A stretch of DNA of 64,000 bases from Gillisella vitis. GTDB taxonomy: Bacteria > Pseudomonadota > Alphaproteobacteria > Rhizobiales > Rhizobiaceae. The notes beneath the pieces are model-generated. The model was not told the DNA's origin. It saw nothing but the letters and a program-made list of their open reading frames with translations, and did no database searches. The stretch lies in assembly GCF_001541345.2 (NCBI RefSeq), contig NZ_LMVL02000001.1, forward strand, positions 1,054,001 to 1,118,000, read 5' to 3'. A program made the translations under genes and the position numbers. Shown in pieces: positions 45,859 through 52,765 of the stretch. The first letter of the stretch is position 1, and every line of letters starts with the position of its first letter.

Positions 45859-47223
45859 ATGATCCCAAACCTATCAGGCAAAAGCATTGCCCAGCTTGCG
45901 GTGTTGATCCAGTCCGGCGCGCTCGATCCGCAGGATCTGGCCCATCAAACGTTGGCAGCCATCCGGGATCACGCCGATCAGACGATCTTCACCCGACTAA
46001 CGCCAGAGCGGGCGATGCAGGAGGCTCAGGCTTCGGCATTGCGCATCCGGGCCGGTTGCTCGCTCGGCCCTCTGGACGGGATACCGATTGCCTGGAAGGA
46101 TCTCTTCGATCTCAAGGGAATAACCACCACCGCAGGCTCCGTGGTGCTGGACGATCAGCCACCGGCATCGCGCGATGCGGATGTGGTTCAGGCACTTGCA
46201 AGTGCTGGAATGGTGTCCATCGGCCAGGTCAATATGAGCGAATTTGCTTTTTCCGGCCTTGGGATCAATCCGCATTACGGCACACCGCGCAATCCGCATG
46301 GCATTGGTGAAGCACGGGTTCCCGGCGGATCGTCCTCCGGTTCTGGTGTTGCCGTGGCGGCCGGGCTGGTGCCGGTGTCGATCGGCACGGATACAGGTGG
46401 GTCTGTCCGCATTCCCTCTGCCTTCAATGGCATTGTCGGCTACAAGGCGACCCGTGGCCGCTATTCCATGCGCGGCGTCTTTCCGCTCTCCAAAAGTCTC
46501 GATTCCCTTGGTCCTCTCTGCCGAACAGTGCAGGATGCGGTCTGGGTGGATGCCGCCATGCGAGGATTGACGCATCCGCAGGTGACCCGCGCCGCCTTGG
46601 CCGGACGCCGTTTCGTGGTGCCTGAAACGGTATTTTTCGATGGCGCCGAGGATGGTGTGGTGCAAGCATTTGAGGCAGCGATCCGCCGTTTGGAACAGGC
46701 GGGTGCCGTGGTGCGCCGTCAAGCCTTCCCGATCATGCAGGAGATCCTCGATGTTCTCGCCAAGCATGGCCCGCTGGTGACAGCGGAAGCCTATGTGCTG
46801 CATCGCCACCGTCTGCATGGACCGGAGGCGGCCCGCATGGACCAGCGCGTCGCAACCCGTGCGCGGCTGGGCGAAAACATCAGCCTTGTCAGCTATGTCG
46901 AGCTTGTCGACCGCCGTGAGCAATTGATTGCGGAATTTGCCGGCCAGATTGGAACGGATGAATTCATCCTCACGCCAACCGTCGCCCATGTCGCGCCGCT
47001 GACGGCACAGCTTGTCGCTGATGATGACCTGTTTGTGGCCACCAATGGCAAGACATTGCGCAACACGATGCTCGGCAATTTCCTGGATTGGTGCGCGGTT
47101 TCGCTGCCATGCGGGACGGGTGACGCCAACATGCCTGTTGGCCTGCAAGTCTCCGGGCCTGCACGCTCCGACGAGGCTCTGCTTGGCCTGGCGCTCTCGG
47201 TGGAAGCGGTGGTTTGCGGCTAA
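45859..47223 (+). CDS. Amidase signature family hydrolase
   Basis: A 454-residue amidase-signature enzyme. The Ser-cisSer-Lys triad is visible: Lys in IAWKDLFD (near residue 78), cis-Ser and nucleophile Ser in GGSSSGSGVAVAAG and IGTDTGGSVRIPS (near 155-180). It hydrolyses an amide to an acid and ammonia. GAAGGAG before the ATG at 45859 decides the start. In this operon it could act as half-amidase after the imidase. It ends 6 bases before the convergent Lrp gene. GatA is unlikely because gatB/gatC are absent. Confidence 0.88.
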   Translation: MIPNLSGKSIAQLAVLIQSGALDPQDLAHQTLAAIRDHADQTIFTRLTPERAMQEAQASALRIRAGCSLGPLDGIPIAWKDLFDLKGITTTAGSVVLDDQPPASRDADVVQALASAGMVSIGQVNMSEFAFSGLGINPHYGTPRNPHGIGEARVPGGSSSGSGVAVAAGLVPVSIGTDTGGSVRIPSAFNGIVGYKATRGRYSMRGVFPLSKSLDSLGPLCRTVQDAVWVDAAMRGLTHPQVTRAALAGRRFVVPETVFFDGAEDGVVQAFEAAIRRLEQAGAVVRRQAFPIMQEILDVLAKHGPLVTAEAYVLHRHRLHGPEAARMDQRVATRARLGENISLVSYVELVDRREQLIAEFAGQIGTDEFILTPTVAHVAPLTAQLVADDDLFVATNGKTLRNTMLGNFLDWCAVSLPCGTGDANMPVGLQVSGPARSDEALLGLALSVEAVVCG

Positions 47224-47229
47224 ATAAGC

Positions 47230-47703
47230 CTACATCGGAAACAGGCTGGTCAGAGGCATATGCGATTTGACGATCGGTGATTTCAGCACCACGAAGCTGA
47301 AATATTTGTCGATGCCGATATCCATATCGGTCAGCCTTTCCATGATTGACTGATATTCGCCAATCCCTGATGTGACGAATTTCAGCATATAATCATAGCC
47401 GCCGGAGACCAGGTGACATTCGATCACCTGGTCAACTTTTTCGACAGCGGCCAGAAAGCGGGCAAAATCGATCTGTCTGTGGTTCTTCAGGGTGATTTCG
47501 GTAAACACCGTCAGCGTCTGGCCAAGTTTGCTGACATTGATCTGGGCGGAATAGCCTTCGATATAGCCTTCCGCCTGAAGCTTCTTCACCCGCATCAGGC
47601 AGGGGCTGGGGGACAGATTGACCAGTTCGGCCAGTTCCACATTGGTGATCCGACCGTTCTTTTGCAGTTCATAGAGAATCTTGATGTCGATCCTGTCGAG
47701 CTT
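47230..47703 (-). CDS. Lrp/AsnC family transcriptional regulator 2
   Basis: A 157-residue Lrp/AsnC regulator with helix-turn-helix LDRIDIKILYELQKNGRITNVELAELVNLSPSPCLMRVKKL and RAM domain (VIECHLVSGGYDYMLKFVTSG). I start it at the GTG 47703 (AGGGG nine bases upstream), since longer frames to 47751 begin with TTG and would cover the palindrome at 47736. It is divergent from the FAD oxidoreductase gene and convergent with the amidase operon. It shares its upstream palindrome with acdR. Confidence 0.88.
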   Translation of the reverse strand, partial: KLDRIDIKILYELQKNGRITNVELAELVNLSPSPCLMRVKKLQAEGYIEGYSAQINVSKLGQTLTVFTEITLKNHRQIDFARFLAAVEKVDQVIECHLVSGGYDYMLKFVTSGIGEYQSIMERLTDMDIGIDKYFSFVVLKSPIVKSHMPLTSLFPM

Positions 47704-47735
47704 CACGATGCGGTTCCCCTGATGCTTATGTGCCA

Positions 47736-47746
47736 GCATATTATGC
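47736..47746. promoter_or_regulatory. Candidate Lrp-type operator upstream of Lrp 2
   Basis: GCATATTATGC, identical to the palindrome upstream of acdR read on the other strand, lies 33 bases upstream of the Lrp 2 start and 183 bases upstream of the FAD oxidoreductase gene. Its position fits autoregulation. Confidence 0.6.
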
Positions 47747-47928
47747 TTCAAAAGCCAAAGTGCAAGCGGCCATCATCAGCAAAGCACGCTGGAAGGCTTT
47801 GAAAAACCTTATACAGCGCAGGGGTTGTTTACGTTTCTAAAAACGGAAGGAAATGCTGAATCTGCTGCAATCGCGGTGCTTTTCACTGATGGAAATGCTT
47901 ATGCTGATCGGCAATCAAGGAGCTTTTC

Positions 47929-49269
47929 ATGCGTGTACCCCTGTTGCGAATCGAGACCCACACCACTTTGCCAGAGGCGGCGGATGTCGTGGTGATCGGC
48001 GGCGGTATCGTCGGCACATGCACTGCCTATTTCCTGGCCAAACGCGGCGTCAAAGTCGTGCTGTTGGAAAAGGGGTTGATCGGGGCAGAGCAGTCCAGCC
48101 GGAATTGGGGTTGGTGCCGCCAGCAGAACCGCGATGCCCGCGAATTGCCGATGGCGACAAAAAGCCTCGATCTGTGGGACAGTTTCGCCAGCGAGATTGG
48201 CGAGGATGTCGGGTTTCGCCGCTGCGGCCTGCTTTATCTGAGCAATAGCGAGGCGGAAATCGCCACCTGGGCCAAATGGCGTGACTTCGCCAAGACAGTC
48301 GGCGTCACCACCCACATGCTTTCGGCCCAGGAAGCCGCCGAAAAAGGCAGCGCGACGCGAAAGCCCTGGCTCGGCGGTGTCTTCTCGCCCAGCGATGGCA
48401 TCGCGGTCCCGGAGCGAGCTGCACCCGTCATTGCCCGTGGTGTGATGAAATTTGGCGGAACCGTCATGCAGCATTGCGCGGCCCGTGGGCTGGAAACCGA
48501 GGCTGGCCGGGTCAGTGCCGTGGTGACGGAAAAGGGTACGATCCGCACGGGAACGGTGGTGATGGCGGGTGGCGCCTGGGCGTCTTCCTTCTGCAATCAG
48601 CTGAACATTCGCTTTCCGCAGGCCTCTATCCGATCATCCATTCTTTCTGTCGCGCCGCTTTCTGGTGGATCGGGTGCCGAGGGTCTACCGGACGCCTTGC
48701 ACACCGCTCGCGTTTCGGTAACCCGCCGGGGCGATGGCGGCTATGCGCTGGCGATCAGCGGTCGGGCCAGCGTTGACCCGACCCTCCAACAGATCCGCTA
48801 TGGCAAGGCCTTCCTGCCGATGTTCCAGCGCCGCTGGAGAAGCCTGAAGCCGGGTACGATCGAAGGTCTGCGCAATGGCCATGAGACGCTGGCGAAATGG
48901 GCGCTGGATAAGGTGACGCCGATGGAACGCAACCGTATTCTTGACCCGATACCAGATCGTAAACTGATCGCTGAAACCTATCGCCGCGCCGGCGAATTGC
49001 TGCCTGCTTTGGCTGGCGCTAAGATTTCGGCCAGTTGGGCTGGCTATATCGATAGCACCCCGGATGGCGTGCCCGCCATTGGCGAGGTTCCATCCCTGCC
49101 GGGCTTTATTCTGGCAGCCGGGTTCAGTGGCCACGGTTTTGGCATCGGGCCAGGGGCAGGGCATTTGATTGCCGATATCATCACCGGTTCTGAACCGATT
49201 GTCGATCCGGCGGACTATCTGCCCGAGCGGCTGGCTCACTCCGCCTGGGGCAAGGTCGCGGGCTTCTGA
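47929..49269 (+). CDS. DadA-like FAD-dependent amino acid/amine oxidoreductase
   Basis: A 446-residue DAO-fold flavoprotein. The dinucleotide loop ADVVVIGGGIVGTCTAYFLAKRG starts near residue 18, followed by VVLLEK, SSRNWGWCRQQNRD and the C-terminal FAD block GFILAAGFSGHGFGIGPGAGHLIADI. Relatives oxidise D-amino acids, glycine, sarcosine or related amines to 2-oxo compounds and ammonia. AAGGAGC precedes the ATG. It is divergent from Lrp 2, which is the usual local regulator for such dehydrogenases. The exact substrate is not visible. Confidence 0.85.
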   Translation: MRVPLLRIETHTTLPEAADVVVIGGGIVGTCTAYFLAKRGVKVVLLEKGLIGAEQSSRNWGWCRQQNRDARELPMATKSLDLWDSFASEIGEDVGFRRCGLLYLSNSEAEIATWAKWRDFAKTVGVTTHMLSAQEAAEKGSATRKPWLGGVFSPSDGIAVPERAAPVIARGVMKFGGTVMQHCAARGLETEAGRVSAVVTEKGTIRTGTVVMAGGAWASSFCNQLNIRFPQASIRSSILSVAPLSGGSGAEGLPDALHTARVSVTRRGDGGYALAISGRASVDPTLQQIRYGKAFLPMFQRRWRSLKPGTIEGLRNGHETLAKWALDKVTPMERNRILDPIPDRKLIAETYRRAGELLPALAGAKISASWAGYIDSTPDGVPAIGEVPSLPGFILAAGFSGHGFGIGPGAGHLIADIITGSEPIVDPADYLPERLAHSAWGKVAGF

Positions 49270-49485
49270 CCCCCGCTTCTTTCCGGCCAAGGCGTGAACG
49301 GGATTGCAAAACAGCTGTTTTCTGCCTATAGAAAGCCATTAACCCCGGACCCGGTGAAATTCCGGGTGGCTATTCTGGCCGCCGATCCGCCAGACAACGC
49401 ACGACATTTCTGAAACGTTTTGAGCCGTTTATTCGGTCATCTCTGAGCGTTTGTGGAAAATCCTCCCCGTTGCGAAACAATCTCC

Positions 49486-50967
49486 ATGAAAAAAATTGAA
49501 CGCTACCAGCGAGACTGGTTCTCGAATATCCGTGGCGATGTCCTGTCGGGCATGGTCGTGGCCCTTGCCCTTATTCCGGAAGCTATCGGCTTCTCGGTGA
49601 TTGCCGGGGTCGATCCGAAGATCGGACTGTTTGCCTCGGTTATCATCGCCTGCGTATCCGCCGTGTGTGGTGGGCGTCCCGGCATGATTTCCGCCGCCAC
49701 CGCCGCAACCGCTGTTTTGATCGGTGGATTGGTCAAGGATCACGGCATTCAATATCTGTTTGCTGCAACCGTGTTGATGGGCCTGTTGCAAATTCTGGCG
49801 GGCTTCCTCAAGCTCGGGCGGTTGATGCGTTTCGTATCGCGTTCGGTGATGACAGGTTTCGTCAATGCCCTGGCGATCCTGATTTTCATGGCGCAATTGC
49901 CGGAATTGCTTGGCCGCCCACCATCGACTTTCGTGATGATCGGTATCGCGCTTGCCATCATCTATCTCTTCCCGCGTCTGACCAAGGCGGTGCCGTCGCC
50001 GCTGGTGGCTATCGCCGTGCTGACGGCTGCGACCTGGTGGTTCGGGTGGGATGTCCGCAGCGTCAGCGATCTCGGCGAATTGCCGTCCAGCCTGCCACTG
50101 TTTGGCTGGCCACAGGTGCCGCTGACCTTCGAGACATTGCAGATCATTTTCCCTTATTCCATCGCGCTCGCCGCCGTTGGCTTGCTGGAATCGCTGCTGA
50201 CGGCCCAGATCGTCGATGACATGACGGATACGCAAAGCAACAAGAGCCAGGAATGTATAGGCCAGGGCGCAAGCAATATCGCTTCCGGCCTGTTCGGCGG
50301 CATGGGCGGCTGCGCGATGATCGGCCAATCGGTGATCAATATCTCGTCGGGTGGGCGAGGGCGTCTTTCGACCTTCATGGCCGGTAGCTTTCTTCTGGTG
50401 CTGCTCCTGGTGCTGGATGATATCCTGCGGGTGGTTCCGATGGCCGCGCTGGTGGCGATCATGATCATGGTGTCGATCGGCACATTTTCCTGGCGGTCGA
50501 TCATCGACCTGCGCACCAACCCGCCATCCTCGTCACTGGTCATGCTGGCAACCGTGATCACTGTTGTCGCCACCCATGACCTGTCGAAAGGCGTGCTGGT
50601 CGGCGTGCTGCTGTCGGGCGTGTTCTTTGCCGGGAAAGTGGCGCGCATGGTGCATGTCAAAGCCGAAGATCACGCCGACGGTTCGAGGCTGTATCGCGTG
50701 GACGGGCAGATTTTCTTTGCGTCCTCTGAAGCCTTTATCGCCGCCTTCGACTTTGATGACGATGTGAAATCCATCACCATCGACGTTATCCAGGCGCATT
50801 TCTGGGACATTACCGCCGTCGGCGCTCTCGACAAGGTGGTGCTCAAGTTCCGCGCCAAGGGCGCTGTGGTGGATGTGAAGGGGCTGAATGTGGCCAGCGC
50901 CCATATGATGGACCGTTTTGCCCTGCATCGTGATCCGCAAGCCATTCTCAGCGCGGGTGGGCATTGA
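49486..50967 (+). CDS. SulP family anion transporter with STAS domain
   Basis: A 493-residue SulP/SLC26-type membrane protein with about 10-12 hydrophobic segments (residues 15-380) and a C-terminal cytoplasmic STAS domain (about 390-485). The family transports sulfate, bicarbonate or other anions. The frame opens at a GTG 49453; I use the ATG at 49486, which gives the usual short basic N-terminus [12 protein letters not shown], though no strong ribosome site is seen before either. It stands alone. Proximity to siroheme genes makes sulfate possible, but the substrate is not shown. Confidence 0.85.
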   Translation: MKKIERYQRDWFSNIRGDVLSGMVVALALIPEAIGFSVIAGVDPKIGLFASVIIACVSAVCGGRPGMISAATAATAVLIGGLVKDHGIQYLFAATVLMGLLQILAGFLKLGRLMRFVSRSVMTGFVNALAILIFMAQLPELLGRPPSTFVMIGIALAIIYLFPRLTKAVPSPLVAIAVLTAATWWFGWDVRSVSDLGELPSSLPLFGWPQVPLTFETLQIIFPYSIALAAVGLLESLLTAQIVDDMTDTQSNKSQECIGQGASNIASGLFGGMGGCAMIGQSVINISSGGRGRLSTFMAGSFLLVLLLVLDDILRVVPMAALVAIMIMVSIGTFSWRSIIDLRTNPPSSSLVMLATVITVVATHDLSKGVLVGVLLSGVFFAGKVARMVHVKAEDHADGSRLYRVDGQIFFASSEAFIAAFDFDDDVKSITIDVIQAHFWDITAVGALDKVVLKFRAKGAVVDVKGLNVASAHMMDRFALHRDPQAILSAGGH

Positions 50968-51056
50968 TAGGAGTTATGATTGAAGAGGGAGGTCGTTGAC
51001 GGACAGATGAGCAATTCGCTACGCGCATAGCGCATGGCTGACGTGCGAAAAACTGC

Positions 51057-51085
51057 CTCGAAAATGTGCGAAAATCAGGTATAAC
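51057..51085 (+). promoter_or_regulatory. Possible promoter of the hairpin RNA array
   Basis: CTCGAA at 51057-51062 and TATAAC at 51080-51085 are separated by 17 bases and would start transcription at about 51092, exactly where the first hairpin begins. The -35 box resembles a heat-shock-sigma CTTGAA box with one change. It is a candidate only. Confidence 0.35.
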
Positions 51086-51091
51086 TCTTTT

Positions 51092-51260
51092 CATCGAAGC
51101 GATGCATCCTCCTCCCGCAAAGCTTCGATATACCGGGCCAGCTTCTCCTCCTCCCAGAGCAGCCCGTGGGAATGACGGCACTCCTCCTCCCAGTCGTCAT
51201 TCGGTTCTTTTCGAAAAGCCTGCCGCACCTCCTCCCGCGGCAGGCTTTTCGTTTTGGGAG
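51092..51260 (+). ncRNA. Array of four hairpins with CCTCCTCCC loops (cuckoo-like sRNA)
   Basis: Four consecutive stem-loops each carry CCTCCTCCC in the loop, at 51108, 51147, 51183 and 51228. Stems: ATCGAAGC/GCTTCGAT (51093-51129), CGGGC+GCT/AGC+GCCCG (51134-51166), GAATGACG/CGTCATTC (51170-51202) and the 12-bp AAAAGCCTGCCG/CGGCAGGCTTTT (51214-51249), which with GTTTTGGG beyond looks terminator-like. Stems differ in sequence while loops are identical, which indicates selection on the RNA. The loop is complementary to Shine-Dalgarno sequences and matches the alphaproteobacterial cuckoo/CcsR-type sRNAs. The last hairpin could also terminate cysG on the minus strand. Confidence 0.8.
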
Positions 51261-51283
51261 GTTTTTTCCAAGAAGACGCCTTT

Positions 51284-52765
51284 TTACGAAGCTGCCAATT
51301 GCTGTTCTGCCTGTTCGGACAAAGCACGTGGCACTGCTGTGCCGGGCTGGGCGAAGGCCGCGCCGACGCCGATGAGGATCGGGTTGCTGATGCCAAGTGT
51401 GGCGACCGCATCGGCGAGATTCCCGACCGTTCCACGCCAGCTTGTCTGTTGCGCGCGGCTGATTGAGGTCATCGCCACCGCTTGCGTGTCGGAAGCCATG
51501 CCCGCCGCCATGAGGTTTTCGGCAATACGGCCCGCCATCCGACCGCCCATATAGAAGATCGTCGTGACGGATGGATCGGCCATATCGCGCCAGTTGAGGC
51601 TGTCCGGCAGGTCGCCATGTCGGGAATGGCCGGTCACCAGCCGCAGCGATTGAGCGTGATCGCGGTGGGTGAGTGAAATGCCAAGCGTCGCCGCCATGGC
51701 GCTGGCCGAGGTGATGCCGGGTACGACATCCACGGCAATACCCTCATTCGCCAGCCGGGCGATTTCCTCGCCTGCCCGTCCGAAAATCATCGGATCGCCG
51801 GATTTCAGCCGCACCACACGTTTTCCAGCCTTGGCAAACCGCACCATCATCTCGTTGATATCGTCTTGCTTGCAGCTTTCCCGCCCGCCACGCTTGCCAA
51901 CCAGCATGCGTTTGGCCTCACGGCGGGCAAGTTCGAGAACGTCAGGGGAGACCAGATCGTCAAACAGGATGACATCGGCGGCTTGCAGCGCCCGCACGGC
52001 CTTCAAGGTCAATAATTCCGCATCGCCTGGCCCCGCGCCGACCAGTGTGACGCGCCCAAGAGCCGGGGCGTTTGCGAGCCTGGCGGTCTCGTTCAGCAGC
52101 AAATCCTCCTCATTGTCCTGCGGCGGTGCATTACCGGCAAAGGCGCGGTCCACGAACCGCTCCCAGAATGTGCGTCGCGGTGCGCCGGGCGCCAGCTTTT
52201 CATTGATCCGGCCACGGATCGCTTGCGCCAATTCCGCCCATGGTTTGAGCGCTGGCGGCAGCAGGGTCTCTATCCGCCGCCGGATTGCCTGCCCGAGGAT
52301 TGGTGCTGCGCCATCGGTGGAAATCGCTACCACGACCGGCGAGCGATTGACGATGGAGCCGAACTGGAATTGGCAATAGGCAGGCTTGTCGATGACATTG
52401 ACCGGCACGCCCGCCGCTTTCGCCGCGCAATAGAACGCCTTGGCCTCGTCCTCCGTCTCGCAATCGGCAAGCGCCAAAGTGGCGTTTTCAAAAATGCCGA
52501 TATGCCAGCAATGGGGACGAAGGACCATGCGGTCTTGCTCTTCAAGGAGTGTGCGGAAGGTATCGGACAATTCGTCTTCTGCGCAGAACACCTCTACATC
52601 AGCGCCACAGGCGGCCAGCAATTCCGCCTTCCAGGCGGCACCATCCGAACCACCGGCGACGATCACGCGCTTGCCCTCCAGCGCCCAAAACACCGGCAGT
52701 TTGGAAAGTGGCGCGACCCGTTCCGGGTGGCGAGAATTATTCTGCGGCAAGGATTTGAACGGCAT
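51284..52765 (-). CDS. cysG: Siroheme synthase (bifunctional or trifunctional CysG)
   Basis: A 493-residue CysG. The N-terminal part (residues about 25-190) is precorrin-2 dehydrogenase/ferrochelatase with the NAD loop VIVAGGSDGAAWKAELL. The C-terminal part (from about 240) is uroporphyrinogen-III C-methyltransferase with VTLVGAGPGDAELLTLKAV and VVPGITSASAMAATLGI. It makes siroheme, the cofactor of NirB. AGGAGG before the ATG at 52765 decides the start; the frame is open to 52951 inside nasA. It overlaps the nasA end by 29 bases and is the last gene of the nitrate operon. Confidence 0.93.
   Translation of the reverse strand: MPFKSLPQNNSRHPERVAPLSKLPVFWALEGKRVIVAGGSDGAAWKAELLAACGADVEVFCAEDELSDTFRTLLEEQDRMVLRPHCWHIGIFENATLALADCETEDEAKAFYCAAKAAGVPVNVIDKPAYCQFQFGSIVNRSPVVVAISTDGAAPILGQAIRRRIETLLPPALKPWAELAQAIRGRINEKLAPGAPRRTFWERFVDRAFAGNAPPQDNEEDLLLNETARLANAPALGRVTLVGAGPGDAELLTLKAVRALQAADVILFDDLVSPDVLELARREAKRMLVGKRGGRESCKQDDINEMMVRFAKAGKRVVRLKSGDPMIFGRAGEEIARLANEGIAVDVVPGITSASAMAATLGISLTHRDHAQSLRLVTGHSRHGDLPDSLNWRDMADPSVTTIFYMGGRMAGRIAENLMAAGMASDTQAVAMTSISRAQQTSWRGTVGNLADAVATLGISNPILIGVGAAFAQPGTAVPRALSEQAEQQLAAS

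Noticed and set aside
45997..47148. 383-codon minus-strand frame
   Set aside because: Antisense to the amidase gene, whose catalytic triad motifs are intact.
51214..51249. Fourth CCTCCTCCC hairpin read only as the cysG terminator
   Set aside because: It may also terminate cysG, but the shared loop with three preceding hairpins is not explained by termination alone.
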